Below are positions 43,247 to 54,184 of a DNA stretch of 64,000 nt, one piece after another. The DNA comes from Vicia villosa (Eukaryota; Streptophyta; Magnoliopsida; Fabales; Fabaceae): assembly GCF_029867415.1 (NCBI RefSeq), contig NW_026705929.1, positions 300,886 to 364,885 on the forward strand, read 5' to 3'. The notes below the pieces were generated by a model. The model was given only the letters and a program-made list of their open reading frames with translations. It searched no databases and had not been told where the DNA came from. A program made the translations under genes and the position numbers. How positions within the stretch are numbered: position 1 is the stretch's first letter; each line of letters begins with the position of its first letter.

Positions 43247-46200
43247 CAAAAAAAAAAGTTTGATTTATTGATTGTTTGTGATGATATAGCAGAGATACTC
43301 CTATCATAGAGATGATAAATGTCTAATCTCCTAGGGTATTTGTTTTGGATATTGGGGATGCTTATAAGAAGCCCGTGGGTCCTTGTACGAAGCCCAAGAG
43401 GAGGCTATCCGAGGGTCCTTGCATTATAAGCCCAAGAGGAGGCTATGGGAGGGACAATCCAGGGTCCTTGCATTGTAAGCCCAAGAGGAGGCTATGGGAG
43501 GGTCACTCGTTTGTACAAAGCCCAAGGGGAGGCATGGTATAGTTGGTCTGAGCTCTTAGAGCGATTTCACCGAGAAACCATACTCTATGTCCTAACCTAA
43601 ACTAGTGGAGATTCTTTGCACGAAGCCCAATAGGAGGCTATGGGGAACCTAGTGTTGTACTAAGTTGAACAAGCACACATATCACACATATGAACAAACA
43701 TGAACAAGTATGAACAAACATGAACAAACATGAACAAGTTATGAATAATTATATATATGACACAGTGTGTGTATATAATGGAGTTTATGAAGGAAATATA
43801 CCTGTAAGCATGATCCATTTATATACACGAGGGCTCGGGACTCATACTCGGGGAGAGACCCACTTGAGTTTATTCAAAGCTATGTAAACAGGTATCTACA
43901 AAGGGCTTGGGACTTATACCTACATGGAGGCCCATGGTATTTTTGGGAAGATTTAAAGAAACCTTCATTTTTGGTTTGTTATTTATAAATCAAACTGATC
44001 GAGGTATGTACAAAACGGTGTGTACAATGAAATACCCAATTTCATGTGAAGTAATGGGTATGTACAAAAGGGGCTTGGGACTTATACCTACGTGGAGGCC
44101 CGTGTTTTATTTACAAAACATGGTTGATTGTTTATTTACAGACGCGTCGTTTCGCTTTTGAAAAACTGTTTGAAAGTTTGTTATTTTGAAAAGTTTATTC
44201 TGTTTGAAGAAAAACTGTACAAAAAAGAAAAAGGAGATGGGACTTACACTCTCTAATATTCGAGAGGCCCCTGTTTTATTTTCATAAAACATGGTGGATG
44301 GTTTTGAAAAAAAGATGTGAGATTTATTGTTTTAAAAACAGTTTGAAAAGTATTGTTTTGAAAAAGTTTTCTGTACAAAGAAAAACTGTAAAAAAGAAAA
44401 AGAGTGGGTCTTATACTCTCTAATATTCGAGAGGCCCCACTGTTTTGAAAAACAATGGATGATTTGAAAGTGAATTGATTACTGTTGTGAAAACAGTTGA
44501 TTGAGTTTTAGGCTTACCTCGAAGAATGAGAAATCAGATTTTCTGAGTTTGAGGTGTTACCTTGATCTTCAGATGTTAGGCATCCACACCAGCAGAAAAG
44601 AACGTCAGATAAGTTCACAGCTTACAGCATTCTTTGATCATCCAGTAATTGTTTAAGGAATTCTACAACAAATGGAAGACCAAACAGACAAATCCAAAAG
44701 ACAACAGAGAAATAATCTCGAAGTCTTGGATGAAGTGAGAAAATTCGAGTGATGTGCAATAATAATCAAATAGAAATTTAAATGATTAACTACACAAGAT
44801 AACATGAAAATATTAAATTCAAAAGAAAATTAATTCTAAAACAAGATATTTTTGTGATTTTTCATGAAGGAAGAAAATAATTAGAAAACATAAAATTAAA
44901 TATGCATCTAATATATTTTTGGCATTTTTAATAAGAATTAGAATAAAACACACTTATAAACATATGAAAATATTAAAAGAAAACTTTTAATCTTAAAACA
45001 TATTTTTTTGTCATTTTTAATAAGGATTAGAAAATCAAAACTAAATCCTATATTAAATTAAAATACTTAATCTCATGAAAATATTTAGAAAGAAAAAAAA
45101 AAGTTAAAAGAGAATTAGTTAAAAAACTTAATTGAATGGGCCAGGGGGGTTTAAAATCTGAAAGGAGGTGCATGGCCCAATTAAATTAAAGCTGAAAGAT
45201 AAAAAAAAAACTAGGCCGGACCGGGTCGGGTCAGGGTGACCCGGATCCGCCCAACTCATGTCACAAACTGCTGGGTTGGGTTTGAGAACCCTAAATCGTG
45301 AAGAGAGGCAGCGCCTCCTTCTCTCTTTCTCGTTCCTTCTCACAACAAAACAAAACCAGAGAAAAAAAACTCTCTTCTCTCTCGATCGTTCCTTCTCTGT
45401 GTGAACAACAACAACGATTCTCACCCGGTTCATGCTCTCTCTCTGGAGCTCACAGTCGTGAACAGCAACAACAACAACGAAGCACCCTCTCTCGGTTTTG
45501 CTCACTCTCTCATTCGCTCTCGCCGTGAACAGCAACAACAACAGCTTCGAGTTTTCAGCGGCCATGGAATGAGCTTGAAGAACTCAGGTATGTTTCTTCC
45601 CAAATTTCGTTTTTGTTTTCTTTTTAATGATAGCTCAATAATCGCTCATTCATCTTTCTCGGTTATTCACTGTGAACAAACAATGACAACAACCTCTCGG
45701 TGCCGCTCTCGGCTTTCTCTGAGTTTATGAAGAACAATAACAGCAACTACCGAAAAGAAGATCTACGGCAGCCGTGGGAGGAGTTCTCATAGGTATTGAC
45801 AGAATATGTCAAACTTACAAGGATAACCTTAATCCTATTTCAACTTGATTTTACCATGCTTATGAACAGGGGCAAAAAATCTGAGTAATTTTTAATCTTT
45901 GTTGTTTCAAATTTTAACTCTATTCTGTGATATGTGATGTAGCAGTGATAGCTTACAGATTATATTCTATTTCCTAATCTTATAGTGTCTGAATATTTGT
46001 AGAGTTACAGCATCAATTGGCAGTGAGTGATATAAGAGTGGAAGTAGAAAAAACTTACCTGCGGCAAAGAGGTTTTTTGCCGGATTTATGGCCGAGGTAT
46101 GACTTTGATCCTTCTTGCTTATGAAACCGAACTGTTGTTATCGATGTTGTTCTGAGTTGTTGGATTAATTGTTGTTCTGCTGCTGTTTTTGAATTGTTGC

Positions 46201-46658
46201 AGAAAGTTTGTTGATTGAAGGTGGTATGAAGATGAAAGTTGGATGATGAGGATGATTGATGCGTTGATACGGGGCTGCAACTAAAGGTATGGTTTTGAAT
46301 CTCTTTTCTTTTTTCTGGAAATTCGGGTGGTGTTATTGAAGAACAATTTTGAGCTTGTTACTAACAACTTTGAGTTTGTTACTAACAACTTTGAATTGTT
46401 GTTACTAACAACCTTTTTTTTGAAATTGTTGTAGGCTTTTTTGATGAAGATGACACCACCTCTCTTTGGATTGTGGGAGACTTGAAGTTCAACTTCAAGT
46501 GGTTGGAAGCTTGAAGATGAATATCTTCAAGTAAGGTATGAAGAACTACCTTCTCCTCCTTCCTTACTTTGGAACTAAGAAACTTTAAAATTATGAGAGA
46601 AGTGAGAAAGCAGGTAGTTAAGGTTGCTTTTTTTCTTTGCAATGAAGAGAACACTTCT

Positions 46659-46666
46659 ATTTATAG
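46659..46666 (-). promoter_or_regulatory. TATA box of the Ogre B 3' LTR
   Basis: TATAAATA on the minus strand, 1.6 kb from the LTR start. The functional copy in the 5' LTR lies beyond the window. Confidence 0.7.
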
Positions 46667-48265
46667 GAAAAGCTTAGGATGTGTTTGGCAATTGGTAATC
46701 TTGATTAGCAAGTTTCAATCATGGCAAGAATAAGAATAAGCATATATTCTTCATCTTTGCGAGAATAAGAATAAGAATATATTCTTCATCATTGCAAGAT
46801 AAGAATAAGAATATTCTTTATGAGATTTTTCTCTTGCAAGTGGCATGAAAAATATCTCTTTGATTCTTTTCTCTTTTTTTTGACTTATTCTTATTGAATT
46901 ATTTTGTTGAACCTTTGCTAATCTCACCCCTCTTTTTGTTTCTTTTTTCATGTGACATGAGTATTCTTTGAAGAAAGAATGAAGAAACTTGATCTTGAAG
47001 AATGAAGACTTGAAGAATTCAAGAATTGCATTTGAAGTTTTATTTTTTTCTTTTCCTTGTAATTCCAACTTTGTATGAATGAAACTTTGTATTCTTGCAA
47101 ATGAATGGAATTTTGTAATTCTTGAATTTTAGATAAAGTTCCTTTGTAATTCATTTGTTCCATGTAAATGCTTGAACTTCTTTTAGAACTTGAATGAAAT
47201 TTGAATTCCTTTTGAATGTTGAAAATTTGAATGAACCCTTTTTGAAAGGAATTGGTAGAATATCCTTGAAGTAATGAAGTTTTGAATTTTCTTGAATGAA
47301 CTTGAACTTAGAAATTCAATTCCTTTTGAATAGAAAATAATAGGAAATCCTTTGAATTTTAGGCCTTGAGACATGTTCTTGCCATCATGGATCTTTGAAA
47401 TAATATTGAACTTGAAATTATTGAATTCATGGTCTTAGAACCATGCTTGAAAATAATCTTTCAACAAATAGACTAAAAGATATTTCTTGCAATTTTTCCT
47501 GAATTGTTTCAAACTTGTACCAATTTCCAAATAATTCATATGAATCAATTCTTCACCATGAGCACTCCATGAGCCTAAAAAACCAAGAAATATATTCCAA
47601 GCAATCCATGTGCCGATTCCTTGAACAAATTCCAAACTAATCTCTTGAATCGCACAAATTGAAAATGGCACACTTCAAATGAACACAAATTGATGACTAT
47701 GGATCTTGAATTGAGATACAATTTCCATTGTATATTGTCATAGGGATTATTTGAGGATGATTGAAACCTTTGATTAACTTCCTGGGGATTTTTAGGGTTT
47801 CCCAAATGTGATCCCTGATTTCAACCCCTGATAGTTCAAAACCCTAATTCTGAGGATTTGTCTGATCAATCTTTGTGTAAGAGATGTTCTGAGCCAATGG
47901 ATTAGGTCAAAATGATGCACTTGGGGCCTTGAGGTCATGTCCCAAGTCATTAGGTCAAACCCTGAGCAAAAGTCAAGAGCATGCTGTCTTCAGTCAAAAC
48001 CCTAATTCAGTCGATTCAAAGCTGTTGAGTTTGTTGAAGTGAATCACTGAGGACCAAATGTTGATTGTTGATGAAGATGGTTCTTTTGAGATGAAGGGAG
48101 AACAAAACCCTAGTTGATTGTTGCTTGTACTGATGAGTGATTTCCTGATTAAATCCTGCTGAGTCACAAGTAACAAACACAAGCTATGCAATTTGTTAGA
48201 GATGCAAATGATGCATGTGCAAATGATATGAGGTGGTATCTTAGGTCAAAAATTGGGGTATGACA

Positions 48266-48278
48266 GATGCCCCTATTT
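48266..48278 (-). other. Polypurine tract of Ogre B
   Basis: AAATAGGGGCATC in sense orientation, directly before the LTR start TGTCATACCCC. Confidence 0.85.
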
Positions 48279-48571
48279 AAGTTTCTTCAACCTGAGATAT
48301 GAAGATTGAAAATCTTCATTTTGATAGGGTGGAAGAGACTTAAATATCAGAAGACGCAAATTTTGGACCTAAGATACCAAAATTGCAAATGATGCAAGGA
48401 TATCTTTACCGAGGGATATCAAGGACTGACTCCGCTGGGGAAAAGAGATTGGGAAGGATGTCTCAATCCGTTTTAGGAAGAGAATCCGTTTTTGTTTTTT
48501 TCGGGAAAGCAAGTGTATGCTTCACCGGGGAATGATAGCTTTGTAAAAAACTTACCAATCGACATTATCGA

Positions 48572-48867
48572 CTATCAACACAGGGATAGACTTGTTTAAT
48601 AATGCGAAGGTGAAAGGTATGAAACTGTGTTACCGACTATCAGCATGGTGATAGACTTGACAAGGTAAAAAGAGTTTCAAAGGTTCGGTTAATATTACCG
48701 ACTATCAGCATTGTGATAGACATGTTGAATAATATAACCAGAACAAAAGGTTACCGACTACCAGCTTTGTGATAGTGGTTCTAAAGACATGATCGATTAT
48801 CAGCCGAGTGATAAAATGATCTTGGAGACTTTGCTAGGGAAATTACTGGTTATTCAGCCTTGTGAAT
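48572..48867. repeat. Six hairpins with CTATCA/TGATAG stems in the 3' UTR
   Basis: At 48572-48589, 48637-48654, 48702-48719, 48758-48775, 48797-48814 and 48852-48867. Stems are CTATC/GATAG, CTATCA/TGATAG (twice), CTACCA/TGATAG, TTATCA/TGATAA and ATTCA/TGAAT. Loops are six bases in copies 2-6 (GCATGG, GCATTG, GCTTTG, GCCGAG, GCCTTG). First three copies are 65 bp apart. Confidence 0.85.
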
Positions 48868-49529
48868 GGTAATAAGACCCTGATTGTCAAATGGTCTTCA
48901 TGATTGATTTCCTTGAGAGGAAAAGGCTTTTGAAAGAGACATAAGCTGCTCAGATGATGAGGCTATTGCTTATTGTCTGTTTTTCACGACTCTGTTTGAG
49001 GAATCGGAACTTGAATCTTTGGTAAAGACAGGGTTCTAACCAAGAATGAATTGGAAAGAAATAGTCAAACAAGACTTTATACCCAATGAGGAATGAACTC
49101 GAATGGGTGTTTTCTCCTTTGTTTTAAGAGGAGAAACTAAAGCAACCTTCTTCCACGAGGAATGATCTCAGTGGGGAACTGGAGAAAGAAGATGTTCTTT
49201 CTGCTTATGGGTGACGACCTACTTGGAGAGACGACACGCCCATATTTGTTTCTTTTCCTTCTTTTTTTCTTTTTCTTTTTTTTCTTGAGGATAGATATAT
49301 CCTGAACAAGTGATTTTAAGCAGACATTGAAAAAAGCGATGATGCATAAATGATGCAAATATGTACGAATGATGAATGTCATGAATGTAGCATGCATGCT
49401 GACAATACTGACAGACAAAAGAGTATATACTGGAGAGGGACCAACGTCGCAATACAACCAGATACTTGGCAAATGTTCTTCAACACGGTGTAGAAAACAC
49501 GGGTGATGAATGATGCTTCGTGCTTTAAA

Positions 49530-49640
49530 CTTCTCTGGGGAAGATTGGCATCTTTACTGGGATGGAAGAGCTTCTTCACTGGAGATTGGAATCTTCGTCA
49601 CTAGGGATAAAAGACCTTCTTCACTGGGGATAGAAGAACT
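49530..49640. repeat. Short repeats complementary to the Ogre B primer site
   Basis: About five degenerate copies of CTTCACTGGGGA on the plus strand, the exact one at 49619-49630 and a one-mismatch copy at 49574-49585. A further copy with one change (CTTCACCGGGGA) is at 48520-48531. In element RNA these read TCCCCAGTGAAG, complementary to 12 nt of the primer site at 60837-60848. Confidence 0.75.
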
Positions 49641-50190
49641 TCTTTACCTCGAGGGATAATTGCTTCAAGAATTCTTTTCTGGGACAAGAATACCGTTGTC
49701 TCAACAAATTTTCAGGGAGAACCCTTTTGCTCATCCTATGGAGACGACTGCTGATGTTCCTTCCGTTGTTCACAACTCAAAGGAAAGTTTCGCTTTTATT
49801 TTGAAAAAGAAAAGTGAAGTAAATTCATTTAAAACTTATTTTTTCTTTTTTTTCAAAAGTGAATAACACAATTAAAGCGTCATTTTGCAAGCTGAAAGAA
49901 ATTAAAGATTGCAAACAAATGGGCACAGGGCTCAAATTTATTTAATAAGATGGAAATCAGCTAAAGGCGTGATTCCATAGAGTATTTACAAAAGTTGGAA
50001 ATGGTAATTATGCGGAAAAGGCTACATTGAAAGCAATAACCACTATTCCCCCTAACAACTTTAAGTTCCAACTGTGCTTGTCGCTTCAGATTGGCGATGA
50101 TTCGATCGTAGATCCTTTGATGAAAAGACGATTCCGGTGACGAAGTAAGGACTGATGCAGTTACTTTGTCATAAATCCCTAATTTTTGCC

Positions 50191-50337
50191 TAGATTGCCC
50201 TTTCAGGTTTTCAATCTACCAGGATGAATTTTTTTCTGTTTATTGTCTCTAATTTTTGCCTGGACCGCCCTTTCGGGTTTTCAGTCCACCGAGACGCTCA
50301 TTTTTGCCTAAGTCGCCCTTTGCGGGTTTTCAACTTA
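50191..50337 (-). other. Three GAAA-loop RNA hairpins after the Ogre B integrase stop
   Basis: In sense order: 50337-50309 (TAAGTTG/CGACTTA, inner CCC-GCAAA-GGG), 50288-50261 (TGGACTG/CGGTCCA, inner CCC-GAAA-GGG) and 50218-50191 (TAGATTG/CAATCTA, inner CCT-GAAA-GGG). Each has AAAA between outer and inner stem and is followed by GGCAAAAAT. The first is 23 nt after the stop. Same design as 3290-3436. Confidence 0.85.
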
Positions 50338-50360
50338 CCGAGCTGTTCTTTTATATATTT

Positions 50361-53300
50361 TTAGACAAAGTATTTCTTGACTGCATCAGCATTTACAGGA
50401 TGTGGGAGTTCATCACCATCCATAGTTGCAAGAGTCATGGCGCCGCCAGAAAATGTTCTTTTGACAACATATGGGCCTTCGTAATTAGGAGACCATTTGC
50501 CCCTGGAATCTGGTTGAAAAGACAAGATCTTTTTAAGCACGAGGTCGCCTTCTCGAAATTCACGAGGTCGAACCTTTTTGTTGAAGGCTTGTTTCATCCT
50601 TGCTTGGTATAACTGTCCATGGCATAGAGCAGTCATACAATTTTCTTCGATTAAGTTCAACTGATTGTATCTGCTTTGACACCATTCAGCCTCTGATAAC
50701 TTAGTCTCCATGAGGACTCTCATTGATGGGATTTCAACTTCTACGGGGAGCACAGCTTCCATGCCGTATACTAGAGAAAAGGGAGTTGCCCCTGTTGAAG
50801 TACGCACTGAAGTACGGTACCCATGTAAAGCAAATGGCAGCATTTCATGCCAATCTTTGTAAGTGACGACCATTTTCTGGACGATCTTCTTAATGTTCTT
50901 GTTGGCGGCTTCAACGGCGCCGTTCATTTTTGGTCTGTAAGGAGAAGAGTTATGATGCTCAATCTTGAATTCCTCACACAAATCTTTCATCATTTTGTTG
51001 TTCAAGTTTGAACCATTGTCAGTAATGATCTTGCTGGGAATACCATATCGGCAAATGATGTTAATCTTGATAAACCTCACAACCACTTGTCTTGTAACAT
51101 TGGCATAAGATGCTGCTTCGACCCATTTGGTGAAGTAATCAATTGCTACCAAGATGAAACGATGACCGTTTGAAGCTTTTGGTTCGATCATTCCAATCAT
51201 GTCGATACCCCACATGGAAAAAGGCCATGGAGATGAGAGAACGTTGAGTAGAGTCGGTGGCACATGGATCTTATCTGCGTAGATCTGGCACTTGTGACAT
51301 CTCTTCACGTGTTTGTAACAATCAGATTCCATTGTCAACCAATAGTATCCTGCTCTTAAGATCTTCTTGGACATTGCATGCCCATTTGAATGAGTTCCAA
51401 AGGACCCTTCATGCACTTCATGCATTAACATGTCTGCTTCGTGTCTATCCACGCATCTGAGCAAAACCATGTCGAAATTTCTTTTGTATAGCACATCTCC
51501 GTTCAGGAAGAAACTGCCAGAAAGTCTCCTTAGAGTTTTCTTATCTTTGTTTGATGCCCCAAGTGGGTACTCTTGAGTTTGAAGGAAGCGTTTGATGTCG
51601 TGGAACCACGGTTTATCATCGATGACTGCTTCGGTTGCAAATACATAGGCGGGTCTTTCAAGGCGCGTAATTCTGACTGTAGGCATATCGTTCCAATGAT
51701 TGACTTTGAACATGGAAGATAGAGTGGCCAAGGCGTCTGCCATTCGATTCTGATCTCGAGGTATATGATGCAATTCAACCTTGTTGAAGAAAGTCAACAG
51801 ACGTCTTGCATAATCTCTGTAAGGAATCAAGCCAGGGTGGTAAGTTTCCCACTTGTCTTTGATTTGGTTGATCGCGAGGGCTGAATCTCCATATATGTCG
51901 AGGATCTTGATCCTTAAGTCAATGGCTTCTTCGAGACCCATGATACAAGCTTCATATTCTGCGATGTTGTTGGTGCACTCAAATAGCAATCTGGCGGAGA
52001 ACGGGATATGAGTACCCTTGGGAGTGATGATGATTGCCCCAATTCCATTGCCAAAAGCGTTTACTGCTCCATCAAAAATTAGGCCCCATCTTGATCCGGG
52101 TTCAGGACCTTCTTCAGGTAACGGTTCGTCACAATCTTTCATCTTCAAGTACAAGACATCTTCGTCAGGAAAGTCAAGCTTGAGAGATTGATATTCATTA
52201 ATTGGTTGATGCGCCAAATGATCGGCGAGAATGCTTCCTTTGACCGCTTTTTGAGCACGGTACTCAATGTCATACTCAGATAACAGCATTTGCCATCGGG
52301 CAATCCTTCCTGTTAAGGCAGGCTTTTCAAAGACATACTTGATCGGATCCATTTTGGAAATTAACCAAGTAGTATTGTTGATCATGTATTGGCGGAGACG
52401 TTTTGAAGCCCAAGCCAAAGCACAACATGTTTTTTCGAGCATGGAGTAACGAGACTCACAGTCTGTGAATTTCTTACTCAAGTAATAGATGGCATGCTCC
52501 TTCTTACCAGTTTCATCTTGTTGCCCAAGCATACAACCCATGGATTCTTCCAACACGGTAAGGTACATGATTAGTGGTCTTCCTTCAACCGGAGGAATCA
52601 ATATTGGTGGTTCTAACAAGTACTCTTTGATACTGTCAAACGCTTTCTGGCAATCTTCAGTCCATACAACCCCTTGATCTTTGCGGAGAAGCTTGAAAAT
52701 TGGCCCACAAGTAGCAGTCATTTGAGAGATAAATCTGGAGATATAGTTCAATCGTCCGAGAAATCCTCTTACTTGCTTTTCAGTTTTTGGTACAGGCATC
52801 TCTTGAATAGCTCTGACTTTGTCGGGATCTACTTCAATACCTCTTTGGCTGACAATGAAACCCAAGAGTTTTCCAGATCTAACCCCAAAAGTACATTTGT
52901 TAGGATTCAAACGAAGCTGATATTTCCTTAATCGTTGAAACAACTTCAAAAGGTATTCAATATGTTCTTCTTCTGTGCTGGACTTGGCTATCATGTCGTC
53001 CACATAAACTTCTATTTCTTTATGCATCATGTCATGAAAGAGAGTAGTCATTGCCCTTTGGTAAGTTGCGCCTGCATTCTTCAATCCGAACGGCATCACT
53101 TTGTAGCAAAAGGTACCCCATGGGGTGATGAAAGATGTCTTCTCCATGTCTTCGGGAGCCATCTTGATCTGATTATAACCAGAGAACCCGTCCATGAAGG
53201 AAAAGACGTTGAACTTAGCGGTGTTATCGACCAGCATGTCGATATGTGGTAATGGAAAGTCATCTTTTGGACTGGCCTTGTTCAAGTCACGGTAGTCAAC

Positions 53301-53826
53301 ACACATTCTGACTTTGCCATCCTTCTTTGGAACTGGCACAATGTTGGCCAACCATTGAGGATACTCGGAGGTGACTAGAAAACCTGCGTCGAGTTGCTTT
53401 TGAACTTCCACTTTGATCTTGTTAGCCATATCAGGGTGAGTCCTTCGCAATTTCTGCTTAACTGGCGGACATTCTGGCTTCAATGGCAAGTAATGCTGAA
53501 CAATATTGGTATCCAACCCAGGCATGTCTTGGTAGGACCAGGCAAACACGTCAACATATTCTTTGAGAAGGTCTGTCAACTTACTCTTGATATCAGCATC
53601 AAGCAGCGATCCAATGGTCACTTCTTTTTTGTCTTCTTCAGAACCCAAGTTGATCTTTTCTAAAGGCTCTTTGTGAGGCAGAATGGCTCTTTCCTCGTGC
53701 TTAAGTAATCGAGAGATCTCGTCCGGGATCTCCTCTTCTTCCTCTTCTTCGGCTTCGAACACAGGAAACTCAAAGTTGGGAGAGGGCATAGGGTTATTGC
53801 ATTCAATGGGTTTATCAATAGTAAAT
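50361..53826 (-). CDS. Ogre B Pol exon: reverse transcriptase, two RNase H domains, integrase
   Basis: Open from the predicted splice acceptor at 53826 to the stop at 50361; an ATG at 53834 lies in the intron and is probably not used. Numbering residues from that ATG: acidic linker about 20-75; RT about 130-310 with VPVPKKDGKVRMCVDY, FSFMDGFSGYNQI and catalytic YVDD at 277-280. A first, Ty3-type RNase H whose usual first aspartate is missing (MYLTVLEESMGCML) is followed by a second RNase H retaining its acidic residues (FDGAVNAFG, NIAEYEA, YGDSALA, MADALA); the dual arrangement is characteristic of the Tat/Ogre clade. Integrase has an HHCC region ending CHKCQ and an intact triad in WGIDMIG, ITDNGSN and NGAVEAANK. 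No stop or shift is seen. It is translated only as a fusion to Gag-Pro after splicing. Confidence 0.95.
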
Positions 53827-54184
53827 CTGCACATGTGATTTATATTTATTTCAGAAAATTTATGAATGCAAGAGTGTATGCAGATTTTTTTGAAAAGCTT
53901 TTTTTTATTTTATTTTGGTTTTTTAGGATTACCATTTCCAGAAAAAAAAGCAAAAATAAAACATATAATGTAGGGAATTCAATATGACACTTTATTTATG
54001 ATTCATTTTTGAAACAAAGCCCTAAACACAAACTCATTTGTCTTGGGCAGGACAAAGAGGGAAACTTTTAAAACAAAGCCCTATACACAAAGTTATTTGG
54101 GCGGAACATTTAAAAGCAAAGCCCTATAAAACATCTCTCTGCTTTGGGCAAGGCAGGAGGTCAAAATAACAGCGAGGTGATTAC
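53827..54184 (-). other. Ogre intron between gag-protease and pol (358 bp)
   Basis: Predicted donor GTAATC at 54184 overlaps the gag-protease stop codon (54183-54181). Predicted acceptor CATGTGCAG ends at 53827 after an AT-rich tract. Joining the exons keeps the reading frame and removes the stop. An intron at this place is an established Ogre feature; the exact sites here are read from sequence, not from transcripts. Confidence 0.85.

Larger units (their letters stand above)
38298..48265. repeat. Long inverted repeat: two opposed Ogre LTRs
   Basis: Left arm 38298-42357, right arm 43926-48265, spacer 42358-43925. The arms are the same LTR in opposite orientation. Matches are visible throughout: the TGTCATACCCC ends, the GTGGTATCTTAGGTCAAAAA region, the GGGTCAGGGTGACCC block (about 41190 and 45225) and the CATTTTTGGTTTGTTATTT region. 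Confidence 0.92.
42358..48265 (-). repeat. 3' LTR of Ogre B
   Basis: On the minus strand starts TGTCATACCCC at 48265 after the polypurine tract and ends CGCGACA at 42358. Contains a TATA box (46666-46659), the conserved U5 hairpin (42545-42576), a hairpin repeat block (43045-43246), a block of AGCCCAAGAGGAGGCT repeats (about 43385-43640) and a GGGTCAGGGTGACCC palindrome near 45222. Confidence 0.95.
48279..50190 (-). other. Ogre B 3' UTR
   Basis: No supportable gene. It holds two repeat blocks, described separately (hairpins 48572-48867; primer-site-complementary block 49530-49640), scattered copies of a CTGGGGA word, and a pyrimidine-rich tract near 49250-49285. Confidence 0.75.

Noticed and set aside
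43345..43542. 65-codon plus-strand frame, identical at 61852-62049, as a conserved protein
   Set aside because: It is antisense to Ogre B and lies in the AGCCCAAGAGGAGGCT repeat block; it is repeated only because both LTRs carry it.
45128..45565. 145-codon minus-strand frame and similar one at 63692-63949
   Set aside because: Lies in the LTR of Ogre B across CAA and CT repeats; low complexity, no motif, and it reflects the repeat structure.
53835..53880. ATG at 53834 as the real start of an independent Ogre pol protein
   Set aside because: It precedes the predicted acceptor by eight bases and lies in the intron; in-frame splicing to gag-protease explains the frame better.
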